Below are positions 8,648-16,687 of a DNA stretch of 64,000 nucleotides, piece by piece. The translations under genes were made by a program, and so were the position numbers. Each line of letters starts with the position of its first letter. Position 1 is the first letter of the stretch. The stretch is from Bacillota bacterium (GTDB lineage: Bacteria; Bacillota; Clostridia; Oscillospirales; Acutalibacteraceae), in assembly GCA_023390175.1 (NCBI GenBank), contig JAEWDK010000008.1, forward strand, positions 62,001 to 126,000, in the 5' to 3' direction. Under the pieces are notes generated by a model. It was not told the DNA's origin and ran no database searches. It saw only the letters and a program-made list of their open reading frames with translations.

Positions 8648-8884
8648 AACTTACTCCCTCAGTCACTTCGTGACAGCCCCCTCGGAGCGGGGGCCTTTCT
8701 TAGCCTCCCTCTATGAGGGGGGTGGCTTCGCAAAGCCAGAAGGAGTTCGTTCCTAACTGTTTATTGTTCATTTAACTTACTCCCTCAGTCACTTCGTGAC
8801 AGCCCCCTCGGAGCGGGGGCCTTTCTTAGCCTCCCTCTATGAGGGAGGTGGCTTCGCAAAGCCAGAAGGAGTTCGTTCCTAACT
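8648..8884 (+). repeat. Two tandem copies of a ~126-bp palindrome-rich intergenic repeat
   Basis: Copy 1 begins at 8648 and copy 2 at 8774, an exact 126-bp period. Over the roughly 110-bp shared core I see one substitution, near 8721 against 8847. Each copy contains several small hairpins: TCACTTCGTGA, a CCCCC/GGGGG pair, CCTCCCTC/GAGGGAGG and TGGCTTCGCAAAGCCA. The core is bounded by ACTCC and GGAGT. No coding potential is convincing. It looks like a non-autonomous, MITE-like element or REP-type family that has duplicated in place, between a response regulator and its kinase. Confidence 0.85.
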
Positions 8885-8919
8885 GTTCATTGTTCATTGT
8901 TCACTGTTCACTGTTCATT
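8885..8919 (+). repeat. Short tandem repeat, five copies of a 7-bp unit
   Basis: The unit is GTTCATT or GTTCACT, repeated five times directly after the second 126-bp element and ending at the response-regulator stop codon. It may be slippage-generated junction sequence. Confidence 0.85.
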
Positions 8920-8921
8920 GC

Positions 8922-9626
8922 TTACGCTTCCCATTTATACCCAAGGCCCCAAACCGTTACGATATGCTTCGGGTTTGACGGTTCATCCTCAATTTTCATG
9001 CGCAGACGGCGAACGTTGACATCCACGATTTTCTCCTCGCCGAAATATGCGTCGCCCCAGACATGCTTCAGCATATCGGTGCGGTCAAGCGCAGTGGTGG
9101 GGTTGGAAAAGAAGTATTCCATAATCTGAAACTCCACCTGCGTCAGTTCAATCGGCACCCCATTCTTCATCAGGGTGCGGTTGCGCAGATTCAACGAAAA
9201 ATCGCCCGACCGGATTTCTTCCTTAAAGTTGTTTTCGTTCCTCATCTGCTCCAGCGCCACGCGGCGGTAAACCGCATCCACTCTGGCCACAAGCTCGCTG
9301 GGGCTGAATGGCTTGGTCACGTAATCGTCCGCGCCCATCATCAGCCCGCTGATTTTGTCCATTTCCTGTGTACGCGCAGTTAACAGGATAATGCCGATGG
9401 ATCCGCTTTTCTGCCGCAGCTCTTTGCAGACCGCAAGGCCGTCATATTTTCCGGGCATCATAATGTCGAGCACGGCCACGTCAATATCGCCGCCCTCCCG
9501 ATTGTAAATTTCAAGGGCTTCTTCCCCGTTTGACGCTTCATAGGCGTCATATCCCGCACGTTTCAGATTGATAACCACAAATTCGCGGATTGCCTGTTCA
9601 TCTTCGGCAACAAGGATTTTTTTCAT
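8922..9626 (-). CDS. OmpR/PhoB-family response regulator
   Basis: A receiver domain occupies residues 1-120, with the acidic pair near residue 9, the phosphoacceptor Asp in AVLDIMMPG at about residue 54, the Thr of LLTART and the Lys of DDYVTKPFSP. A winged-helix DNA-binding domain follows, ending in the family-typical VDVNVRRLRMKIED and VWGLGYKW. The length of 234 residues is normal. It is the natural partner of the kinase at 7144-8613. The usual tight regulator-kinase coupling is interrupted by about 300 bp of repeats. Confidence 0.93.
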   Translation of the reverse strand: MKKILVAEDEQAIREFVVINLKRAGYDAYEASNGEEALEIYNREGGDIDVAVLDIMMPGKYDGLAVCKELRQKSGSIGIILLTARTQEMDKISGLMMGADDYVTKPFSPSELVARVDAVYRRVALEQMRNENNFKEEIRSGDFSLNLRNRTLMKNGVPIELTQVEFQIMEYFFSNPTTALDRTDMLKHVWGDAYFGEEKIVDVNVRRLRMKIEDEPSNPKHIVTVWGLGYKWEA

Positions 9627-9651
9627 ACCCGTTCCTCCGTCATACCTGTAT

Positions 9652-10989
9652 TTAGTCTGCAGTAATTAGTTTAAAGCTGCTTTTTACGTCTGTAACACCC
9701 AAAGAAAGGGCATGGTCCGGCGTGGGGCAGCTGGCGGCAAACACCAAATTATCGGAGTCCACCAGCTCGAAAAACCCGGAAGTACCCGTTGAATCTTCCC
9801 ACTCTTTGCGGGAAAATACCTGTATTTTTAACAGCGGCGCACCCAATGCGCCCGCAGGATTCTTTTTTGTTGTAATCCACTCGTAAAACGTGATGGTACG
9901 CGTGGCGGTGTCTGCTTTTGTGGTAATCCTGCCGCGCCAGATATCCGGAATCAAAAACCAGTATCCGTCGGAATAATTCAGAACCATACTCATCACGCGG
10001 ACAAAGGTGTTTGTCTGCGTGTCATACCGGTGCCAATTCGTAATGTAGGCCGCGTCTTCCGCCGCCGGCCCTTTGTGGCCGGGCAGCAAATTCACAATCG
10101 GCACTTCAATGATTTTATCGCCGTTAATATCCTTCGATACCACAGACGTGCTGCGCGCCGTGTAATTCGCGCTCTGCGTTTTTGGGTCGTAAAAAGGCGA
10201 TTTCAGCGATTTTGTCGTTTTGTCCCAGTAGATCACCTCGGTGACCAGGGAGTCCGCGCTCTTGATGCCGTCCAGCACAATGCCGCTTTGCTTTTCGTTA
10301 ATCAGTCCTGTCTGAACGGAAGCGTATTTGCTCACGCCGTTGTCAAGCCGGCAGGAGCCGATCATTTCGGCCTTGTCGTCCTTAATTCCGTACAGGCGGG
10401 CAAGGGCGGGCTCATCCCCCACCGTTACATTGGCTGTAAAAATTTCATCCCTGCCGTTGCCGTCAAAATCCATCACCGCCATTTCGGTGTAGTTCTGCTC
10501 CAGCTTCAGTTCATTCATTTTCCCGTTTTTATAGTAATAAACGCAAATGGTACTGGTGTTGTTCAGGCTGCTGCCCCAGCCGATAATGACCTCATCCTTG
10601 CCGTCGCCGTTCAGGTCGCCAAAGCAAACCTTATCCACCTGTGCCGCGGGGTTATTGAAAAAGCCCATGTCCTGCCATTTTCCGTCTTTTTTCATAAACA
10701 TGATATTGGTTCCCGTGGATTCGTCCCCTTTTTGGTAAATGGCCATGGCCTCTTCCGTTTTATCGCCGCAGATATCATGCGTGATGATTGCGGAGCGATA
10801 ATCGCCGCTGCGCGGGTATTTCAGCACCATCTTGCCGCCGGCTTTGCTTTCGAGAAGGGCGTGGATATCCGCTTTTTCTCCGGTTGGCTTGGGCGGCTGC
10901 ATGAGCGTTTGCGCGTCCAGCCCGATAAACGAGCAGCCCGACAGTAAAAATGCAAGCAGCACCGCAACCGCCGCCGCTTTCAGCTTCAT
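9652..10989 (-). CDS. Lipoprotein with FG-GAP/VCBS-like repeats
   Basis: The N-terminus is a lipoprotein signal with lipobox LLSGC at about residues 15-19, so the mature protein is expected on the outer face of the membrane. Three calcium-loop-like segments are visible: GDLNGDGKDEVIIG, MDFDGNGRDEIFT and DINGDKIIEVPI. These match the Asp-rich loops of FG-GAP/VCBS beta-propeller repeats. The function is unknown. It is 25 bp upstream of the response regulator in the same direction, so it may belong to that two-component system as a surface sensor or target. A promoter with an extended -10 lies upstream. Confidence 0.8.
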   Translation of the reverse strand: MKLKAAAVAVLLAFLLSGCSFIGLDAQTLMQPPKPTGEKADIHALLESKAGGKMVLKYPRSGDYRSAIITHDICGDKTEEAMAIYQKGDESTGTNIMFMKKDGKWQDMGFFNNPAAQVDKVCFGDLNGDGKDEVIIGWGSSLNNTSTICVYYYKNGKMNELKLEQNYTEMAVMDFDGNGRDEIFTANVTVGDEPALARLYGIKDDKAEMIGSCRLDNGVSKYASVQTGLINEKQSGIVLDGIKSADSLVTEVIYWDKTTKSLKSPFYDPKTQSANYTARSTSVVSKDINGDKIIEVPIVNLLPGHKGPAAEDAAYITNWHRYDTQTNTFVRVMSMVLNYSDGYWFLIPDIWRGRITTKADTATRTITFYEWITTKKNPAGALGAPLLKIQVFSRKEWEDSTGTSGFFELVDSDNLVFAASCPTPDHALSLGVTDVKSSFKLITAD

Positions 10990-11110
10990 TTCGCCACACC
11001 CTTTCTTTCATTGCAACCGTACTGCGTATGCCGCGCAAAAGCGGTGCACCGTAAAAAGCACACGGAATTCTTCCTGTCCTGTGCTGTGTAAAATTGATGT
11101 TGATTAATTT

Positions 11111-11119
11111 ATTATAGCA
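11111..11119 (-). promoter_or_regulatory. Extended -10 promoter for the lipoprotein/two-component operon
   Basis: The minus strand reads TGCTATAAT, an extended -10 with a perfect core hexamer. The -35 region is poor, as is usual for extended -10 promoters. It leaves a leader of about 110 nt before the lipoprotein gene. Confidence 0.5.
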
Positions 11120-11156
11120 TATACAGTGTAAAAAAACAGTACCAAATCTGTAACAA

Positions 11157-11188
11157 AAATTACCGCTCCGCAGTACTGCGGAGCGGTA
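11157..11188 (-). terminator. Intrinsic terminator of the aldo/keto reductase gene
   Basis: ACCGCTCCGCAGT and its exact inverse form a 26-bp perfect palindrome at 11162-11187. On the minus strand it is followed by AATTTTTG. It lies about 70 bp past the reductase stop codon. Confidence 0.75.
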
Positions 11189-11258
11189 AAAAACAATATT
11201 TGCACCATTTAAGGTGTTTTTGCCCGGATACGGCACACCGCACGGGCGCAACGCATCT

Positions 11259-12191
11259 TTACGGAAGAATGTTGCCTGCGGCGCGGTAGATTTCGTACCA
11301 CTCCTGCCTTGTCAGCTCAATTGCGGACGCCTTGCAGATGTCTTTCAGGCGCGCGGCGTTTGTAGTGCCGGCAATCACCTGAATTTTAGCGGGATGCCTT
11401 AAAATCCACGCGGCGGCAATCGCGGTGTTCGGAACGCCCTTTGCCTTGGCGATTTCATTGACCTTTTGGTTGAGCTCGGGGAATTTATCGTTATCCAGGA
11501 AAACGCCCGCGAACATTCCGTACTGGAACGGCGACCACGCCTGAATCGTAATGCCATTCAGCCGGCAATAGTCAAGAATGCTGCCGTCACGGTCAACGGC
11601 GCTGCCGTTTTCCATGTTCACATTGATGCCGTTGCTGATCATGGTTGCATTTGTAATGCTGAGCTGCAGCTGGTTGATGATGAGCTTCTGGTTCAGGTAT
11701 TTGTTCAGCAGCTCAATCTGCAGGGGCTTTTGATTGCTTACGCCGAAATAGCGCACTTTTCCGCTGCTGTGCAGAATGTGAAACGCTTCCGCTACTTCTT
11801 CCGGCTCCACCAGCGCGTCCGGGCGGTGCAGCAGCAGCACATCGATATAATCGGTATTCAGGCGCTTCAGGCTTTTGTCCACCGATTCTAAAATATGTTC
11901 CTTGGAAAAATCAAAATAAACATTATTCCCACTGGACTGGCAGATTCCGCATTTTGTTTGAAGAATCATTTTTTCACGGACAGTCGGATTCATGTGAACC
12001 GCCTGCGCGAAAACCTCCTCCGACTTACCGGCGGCATAAATATCCGCATGGTCAAAAAAGTTAATGCCTTCGTCCAGAGCAGTCTGAACCAGAACCTCCG
12101 CTTCTTTGCCGGACAAACCTGCAATCCTCATGCATCCGAGTGAAATTTCGGAAACGGAGAGCTCGCCGTTTGCTATTTGAATTGTTTTCAT
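11259..12191 (-). CDS. Aldo/keto reductase (YdhF-like)
   Basis: An NADPH-dependent TIM-barrel oxidoreductase acting on aldehydes or ketones; the physiological substrate is unknown. The catalytic tetrad is visible: Asp in FFDHADIY, Tyr in the same motif, Lys in ILQTKCG and His in LLLHRPD. The C-terminal IQVIAGTTNAARL fits the cofactor phosphate-binding region. I start at ATG 12191, preceded by AGAGGTG; an in-frame TTG at 12209 lies upstream. It is monocistronic, with a terminator after it. Its promoter has MerR-family architecture, suggesting induction by a reactive carbonyl or similar stress through a regulator located elsewhere. Confidence 0.9.
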   Translation of the reverse strand: MKTIQIANGELSVSEISLGCMRIAGLSGKEAEVLVQTALDEGINFFDHADIYAAGKSEEVFAQAVHMNPTVREKMILQTKCGICQSSGNNVYFDFSKEHILESVDKSLKRLNTDYIDVLLLHRPDALVEPEEVAEAFHILHSSGKVRYFGVSNQKPLQIELLNKYLNQKLIINQLQLSITNATMISNGINVNMENGSAVDRDGSILDYCRLNGITIQAWSPFQYGMFAGVFLDNDKFPELNQKVNEIAKAKGVPNTAIAAAWILRHPAKIQVIAGTTNAARLKDICKASAIELTRQEWYEIYRAAGNILP

Positions 12192-12235
12192 AAAACACAC
12201 CTCTTTCAATTAAAATGAAATATTCCCATACCTGA

Positions 12236-12266
12236 ATATTAAACCTTAGAGTCCACTATAAGTCAA
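12236..12266 (-). promoter_or_regulatory. MerR-family-type promoter with 19-bp spacer and internal dyad
   Basis: On the minus strand -35 TTGACT (12266-12261) and -10 TAATAT (12241-12236) are 19 bp apart. The dyad CTTATAGTGGACTCTAAG at 12262-12245 fills the spacer, with CTTAnAGT and ACTnTAAG half-sites. Overlong spacers holding such a dyad are the signature of MerR-type activators such as AdhR, which control aldehyde-detoxifying reductases. Confidence 0.7.
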
Positions 12267-12324
12267 GCATATTTCAAAATATTTCAGGCAAATCAAGCCG
12301 CCGCACGAAAAAAGACATTCCAAT

Positions 12325-13776
12325 TCAGTCCAATGTACTTTTCACTGTGCGGATTAAGGCGCCGCTTCTGTCGAAGCCAAGCTCCCACGCGCCGACACCC
12401 AGAAGATTTTTAGACACCGCGTACTGTACCTTGCGCCGGACGGAGGATTCATCCTCCCAGCTGATGAAGGCGGAGCCGTTGAAAAGCCACGGAACCTGCG
12501 CGGCGGAATCATAGAATTTCTGAAATGACGCATTGCTCAGATATTTGGATTTTATGGAATCGTAACCCACCGCGGAAGCGGAGGAAAACCGCTGCCAAAG
12601 CCCGTTATTCGAATTTGTAACACCCTGATAAGCATAGCCGTAAAACGGTACGCCCATCACAAGCTTGCCTGCGGGGAACCCGTAATTCAGCCAGGTGCGC
12701 ACGGCGGAGTCCACACTCGTTTTGTACTGGGGTGACTGCCCCGCGGGCAGGAAAAGCGGCGCGTTAAAGTCCGTAAAGGAATCCCAGCCGCCGTGCAGGT
12801 CATACGTCATAATCGTTGCGTAATCGACGGACTGCGCAGCGCCGGAAAGGCCCACGCCGGCCGCATAGCCGCTGTTTGCCGCACCCGCAAAGGAAAGAAT
12901 ATAATGCTTGCTGTCCTTGCTGCCCTGCGCGTCCAGCCTGCCGCGCAGAGTCTTCAGCAAAAGCCCGAAATTCGTCCGGTCCGCCGGCCGGAAAATGTTG
13001 GACGCCAATCCGCCCCCGGTGGGGTATTCCCAATCGATATCCACACCGTCAAAGCCGTAGGTTTTGATAAAGCGAACCACACTGTCGGCAAAAGCAGCCC
13101 GTGAAGATTGCGTAAGGGCCATGTCGGAAAAGCGGCCCGAATCGTCCCAGCCGCCGACCGAGATAACCGTTCTGAGCCCCGGATAAGATTTTTTCAGGGA
13201 TTTCAGTTTCTCAAAATTCGTGTAATCTATGGAAGGGTCGTTTATGCTGATTTTTAAATCCGTTCTGATTTTTGCAAACGCATAATGAATTATATGTACA
13301 TTGGATGCGCTGATTTTGTCCGGCGTAAAGCCCGAGTACGCCGCCCAGCCGCCGTAATAGCCGACGACCATTTTGGACGGGTGAACGAAGGGCGGCGCAG
13401 CTGCTGCGGCAACTAAGGGCGAAGAGGAAGTTTGCAAAGCGGCTGATACCACGGCGCTGCTTCCTGTGCCGGGCCCATAGCCCGACGAAACAGAGGGGCT
13501 TACGCTTGCAGCTGCCTGACTTGCCGCAAAAGAATCGGCGCCTGCCCGGCTGCTGCCCGCGGAGCTTCGCAGCGCGGAAGGCGTTTGGCCTGTTTCTGCA
13601 GAATAGCCGCCATCATAGGAAAATGTCGCTTCCCTGTCTGCCGGTTGCCCACTGCTTTTTACGGTGTTAGAGCCATGGTTCATTCCCGCCGCTGCGAGCG
13701 TGGTCAGAAAAGCCAGTGAAATTACTGCCGCCAAGAGTTTATGAATGAGAAATCCGGTTTTCAAAAAAAGCACCAT
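12325..13776 (-). CDS. Glycoside hydrolase family 18 protein, secreted or membrane-anchored
   Basis: The catalytic motif FDGVDIDWEYP is intact, with the Glu as proton donor. MVVGYYGGW opens the barrel and MTYDLHGGWD is the conserved MxYD-type motif, so the enzyme should be an active chitinase or N-acetylglucosaminidase-like hydrolase. Residues 1-30 form a membrane segment that serves as signal or anchor. Residues 35-125 are a Ser/Ala/Gly-rich linker, then the GH18 domain runs to the end. No LysM or carbohydrate-binding module is obvious. Family members act on chitin, on host N-glycans or on the cell's own wall. The ribosome-binding site is weak. A promoter framed by inverted repeats lies upstream. 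Confidence 0.9.
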   Translation of the reverse strand: MVLFLKTGFLIHKLLAAVISLAFLTTLAAAGMNHGSNTVKSSGQPADREATFSYDGGYSAETGQTPSALRSSAGSSRAGADSFAASQAAASVSPSVSSGYGPGTGSSAVVSAALQTSSSPLVAAAAAPPFVHPSKMVVGYYGGWAAYSGFTPDKISASNVHIIHYAFAKIRTDLKISINDPSIDYTNFEKLKSLKKSYPGLRTVISVGGWDDSGRFSDMALTQSSRAAFADSVVRFIKTYGFDGVDIDWEYPTGGGLASNIFRPADRTNFGLLLKTLRGRLDAQGSKDSKHYILSFAGAANSGYAAGVGLSGAAQSVDYATIMTYDLHGGWDSFTDFNAPLFLPAGQSPQYKTSVDSAVRTWLNYGFPAGKLVMGVPFYGYAYQGVTNSNNGLWQRFSSASAVGYDSIKSKYLSNASFQKFYDSAAQVPWLFNGSAFISWEDESSVRRKVQYAVSKNLLGVGAWELGFDRSGALIRTVKSTLD

Positions 13777-13787
13777 CCCGTATCGTT

Positions 13788-13842
13788 ATTATTGATATTA
13801 ACATAGTAACATTGCACACCGTATTCCTCAAATATCAATAAT
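13788..13842 (-). promoter_or_regulatory. GH18 promoter framed by a 12-bp inverted repeat
   Basis: ATTATTGATATT at 13788-13799 and its exact inverse at 13831-13842 flank 31 bp. Between them on the minus strand are TTGAGG (13831-13826) and TACTAT (13808-13803), 17 bp apart. One arm touches the -35 and the other lies at the start-site side of the -10. The layout suggests a repressor that clamps the promoter. Confidence 0.55.
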
Positions 13843-13885
13843 TGGCAATCGGATTTTAATCCGGAATACAGCCCCAAAACAAATC

Positions 13886-13928
13886 ACCCATAAGGCTGCG
13901 GAAAATTCCGCCCGCCCATGGGTAATTG
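13886..13928 (-). terminator. Possible terminator after cheX
   Basis: Imperfect pairing of TCACCCAT with ATGGGTAA around an inner GCGGAA/TTCCGC stem. No clear T run follows on the minus strand, so this is weak. Confidence 0.3.
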
Positions 13929-13949
13929 AAACAGAATCGAATTCCGTTC

Positions 13950-14417
13950 TTATTTGCTTGCGTGTACCTGAATATCCAGTTCAACGTCGCCGACCTGTGT
14001 TTTCACGGTTGTGCGCAGAACCGGGGAGGATGACTCCGCCAAAGGCTGGCTGTCGCCGACAACCACGCGCGGGGGCAGAATGTCGCAGACAATCTTCTGC
14101 TCTGAAAGGCCCGTCATGGCGTTGCCGCTGATGATATTCGCAATTTCGCCCATTGCGGAGGTTACAAATTCATCGATTTCGTCAATTTCCATGCCGCACA
14201 TGATTTTAACCATTTCCAGCGTGGTTTCCTTTGGAAAGCGGTAAAGGATTTCGCCTGAAAGATCACCGGTGATGCCGATTACAATATTGACCTTATTTTC
14301 AGAGTCTGCAATGGCGTCAAGCGTTTCGGGTGCGCTGGTGCTCACGTCTAAATCCAGCAGAAGTTTAAAGGCCTCGCAGGTTGCCTTGGAAAAGGGAGAA
14401 AAAATACCGTTATTCAT
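13950..14417 (-). CDS. CheX-like chemotaxis phosphatase / CheC-family protein
   Basis: CheX-family proteins dephosphorylate CheY-P. The 155-residue protein has the family motif SAMGEIANIISGNA, in which Glu and Asn are the catalytic pair. The earlier GITGDLSGEILYRFP and the closing DVELDIQVHASK fit the CheX fold. Unlike CheC there is only one clear E-x2-N motif, which favours CheX. It overlaps the bacteriohemerythrin gene by 8 bp, so the two are co-translated. No cheA or cheY lies nearby, so any substrate CheY must be encoded elsewhere. Confidence 0.82.
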   Translation of the reverse strand: MNNGIFSPFSKATCEAFKLLLDLDVSTSAPETLDAIADSENKVNIVIGITGDLSGEILYRFPKETTLEMVKIMCGMEIDEIDEFVTSAMGEIANIISGNAMTGLSEQKIVCDILPPRVVVGDSQPLAESSSPVLRTTVKTQVGDVELDIQVHASK

Positions 14418-14835
14418 GTTTTGCTTCCTCCCTGCTTTTTACATATTCCGCTATTTTCTGGTCGGTAACCACAACGTGGTTAATCAGCCACGCGAGCAGC
14501 TTACCCGCAAATTGCTGCATCAGCTCCTGTTTTTGGCCGTCGCGTTCATATTCTTCCGCAACCTCCACGACATAGCGCACCATATCATTATGTATCTTGC
14601 GGTGCTCGTCCGCTTCCGGATAACCGATTTCCCTCTGGTAGGCCTCCTCGTCATGAAAATGTGTCACGACATAGTCCTTCATAAAGGCAAGCGTTTCATT
14701 GACCTTTGGCACCTTTTCGCTCCATTCACCGGCGGAGCGCAGCGTTTCAACAAAATCAGTCACGCGCCGGAAAAGCTCCTCGTGCTGCTCGTCAATCAGC
14801 GGTACACCGACTTTATATTTTTCTTTCCAAATCAT
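14410..14835 (-). CDS. Bacteriohemerythrin
   Basis: A four-helix-bundle protein that binds O2 at a non-haem di-iron centre. The iron-ligand pattern is present: His in VPLIDEQHEEL, HFHDEEAYQ, DEHRKIHND and LINHVVVTDQKIAEY. At 141 residues it is a single-domain form without any attached receptor or cyclase domain. In anaerobes such proteins are thought to sense, scavenge or shuttle oxygen. The 8-bp overlap with the CheX-like gene suggests the oxygen signal is tied to chemotaxis or another phosphorelay, which is inference. Confidence 0.92.
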   Translation of the reverse strand: MIWKEKYKVGVPLIDEQHEELFRRVTDFVETLRSAGEWSEKVPKVNETLAFMKDYVVTHFHDEEAYQREIGYPEADEHRKIHNDMVRYVVEVAEEYERDGQKQELMQQFAGKLLAWLINHVVVTDQKIAEYVKSREEAKHE

Positions 14836-14920
14836 AAAAATTCCTCCTTTTTATTTCTGTCCTTCATTCCGCGTAAATACACCGTTTACTCTGTTTTCTC
14901 CGCCTGATTTGCTTCGGGTC

Positions 14921-15042
14921 TTATACCATAAGAGCGAAGCTCTTATGGTATAATTGTCCATCTCCGGCGGTCGCCGTGCAAACGGCGAACCAGGAGGGAC
15001 ATAAAGTTCGGTATAATAACCGCATAGCGGTCATTATACCAT
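14921..15042 (+). repeat. Palindrome-rich ~120-bp intergenic element
   Basis: Three hairpins in series: 14921-14953 with 15-bp perfect arms around GAA, 14971-14988 with TCGCCGT/ACGGCGA, and 15010-15040 with 14-bp arms carrying one mismatch. The outer hairpins share the end sequence ATTATACC/GGTATAAT. No reading frame is convincing. The structure fits a MITE-like or REP-type mobile repeat between bacteriohemerythrin and the M14 peptidase. TGGTATAAT, an extended -10 hexamer, is present on both strands and could act as a portable promoter. Confidence 0.7.
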
Positions 15043-15143
15043 AGTTTGGAAATTTATCCCCATTGTATCATAAAAAAAGAAAAGCCGCCACATAAATCGG
15101 ATAATATGGCAGCTTTGTATAAAATTCAAATAAATATGTGACT

Positions 15144-16418
15144 TTACGCTGTCGCCGCGTACAGCAGCATTCCCAGGTTGTCGCTGTAAATTTTATCGAA
15201 CTGAGAAATCGGAAGGGGGTTCTTCCCCAGACCGACTTCAATCGTGTACCCCGGCCTGCGGTAATCCTGGATAAACCAATCCTTGTACCCGGCGTAGGAC
15301 GCGATGCCGGTTGTTTGATCAAGGGTGTAGCCGCTGAGCTCGGACAGCCTTTCCCCGATGACTCTTCCTTCCGGCGGAGCCATATTCATGAAGTTCCAGT
15401 AGATAACCTGACCCTGGCTGTGGTAAGCCATGACCAGCCTGAAGTTGTGGCTTTTCGTAAAGCTGACAACCGATTCCGTTTCCGGTTCTGACTCCGGGGC
15501 CGGGCCGGAGTACCGCGTGGGGCCGGGCCCGGTAACGCCATACTCCGCTTCCGCGTCTTTTGAAAGCTGCCATGCGGCGTTATAGTTATGATTCAAATCG
15601 ACGCCGCGGTTATTGGCTTCCCACACCGTGGAAAAGTCGGTGCTTCCTTTATTCCACCGGATTAAATCCTGATAATAGGGATTCTCCGGCTGCAGGCCGT
15701 TCAGCACCAGGTCAACGCCGTCGGGATTGACCATGGGAATCATGTAAATGCTGCTTTTGTTCCAGATTTCTTTTGGGTCGAATCCGCCGGGGAAAGTCCG
15801 CCCCTCTGTGTAAGCCTTTAAAAAATCCTCCGTGAACTTCATCAGCAGCGGCGTGGTAATCCATTCCAGCGCGTGATGTGCCCCGTTGTAGAAAACCTCG
15901 TTCGGCCCGGTGCCAAGCCGGATATAATAAAGACTCCTGCCAAGCACGCTGTTCCCGGCGCTGCCCACTTCGAGGAACGGATAACGCGCCTTGAGCCCCT
16001 GAATGTCCCTTGCCAAAACGTCATAGGTGTAATTGATATTGGTATCCACCACATTCATATTGTAAGGCACCACGATACGCTGGCCAACGGTAAGATTTTG
16101 TGGGTTCTGGTCGGGATTGGCCGCGGCAATCAGCTCCGGAGTGGTGTGGAATTTACCCGCAATACTGTAAAACGTATCCCCCGGCCGGACAACATATAAA
16201 TCGTAACCGTACAGGTACCGTTCCAGTACGCGGTAAGTATTCGGCCCGATGACGCCGTCCGGCGTCAGGCCAAACCTGCTCTGAAGCTGACTCACGGCAT
16301 CACGGGTCTGCGCGCCGAATTTCCCGTCAACATGATCTATTTTGTACCCCATCTTCTTTAACACGGCCTGAATTTCCATAATATCGTTTCCCGACATGCC
16401 GATTCGCAGTGTTCTCAC
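15144..16418 (-). CDS. Peptidoglycan-binding/LysM M14-family peptidase (gamma-D-glutamyl-meso-diaminopimelate peptidase-like)
   Basis: Predicted to cleave the gamma-D-Glu-diaminopimelate bond of wall peptides. The order is a PG_binding_1 domain (about residues 5-60), a LysM repeat with YVVRPGDTFYSIAGKFHT (about 70-120), then a zinc carboxypeptidase M14 domain. Zinc ligands are seen in GAHHALEW and the later NHNYNAAW region, and the catalytic Glu in YTIEVGLG. I choose GTG 16418, with GGGGTG just upstream; the frame is open to 16460 but those residues are not domain-like. No signal peptide is present, as in spore-associated enzymes of this type (B. subtilis YqgT). About 424 residues. A TATAAT at 16499-16494 on the minus strand is a possible -10. 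Confidence 0.9.
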   Translation of the reverse strand: MRTLRIGMSGNDIMEIQAVLKKMGYKIDHVDGKFGAQTRDAVSQLQSRFGLTPDGVIGPNTYRVLERYLYGYDLYVVRPGDTFYSIAGKFHTTPELIAAANPDQNPQNLTVGQRIVVPYNMNVVDTNINYTYDVLARDIQGLKARYPFLEVGSAGNSVLGRSLYYIRLGTGPNEVFYNGAHHALEWITTPLLMKFTEDFLKAYTEGRTFPGGFDPKEIWNKSSIYMIPMVNPDGVDLVLNGLQPENPYYQDLIRWNKGSTDFSTVWEANNRGVDLNHNYNAAWQLSKDAEAEYGVTGPGPTRYSGPAPESEPETESVVSFTKSHNFRLVMAYHSQGQVIYWNFMNMAPPEGRVIGERLSELSGYTLDQTTGIASYAGYKDWFIQDYRRPGYTIEVGLGKNPLPISQFDKIYSDNLGMLLYAATA

Positions 16419-16687
16419 CGTATCACCCCAAAAATTCTGCAGCGGATGATGCTGACACATCCGCCGCCATCATAATTATTTCTAAATTACTATATTATAT
16501 TGTAAAACAGAATTTTTGACACACAAAAGCTGCGGCGGCTTCAGACGATGCTTGAGTGCTGATCGATATAAAATCCACCTGTGCAGCATTAATAAACAAT
16601 ATCCTATACAAAACCCTTGAATTCTTTGGAAAACGGTTCTATTATATCGTTAAAGTCAATATAAAACGTTTACAGGAGATGGTGCGG

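Noticed and set aside
8648..8919. Possible CRISPR array
   Set aside because: Repeats are adjacent without unique spacers, the unit lengths are wrong, and no cas gene is present.
10030..10947. 305-codon plus-strand frame antisense to the FG-GAP lipoprotein
   Set aside because: The minus-strand lipoprotein has a lipobox and repeat motifs; the plus frame shows none.
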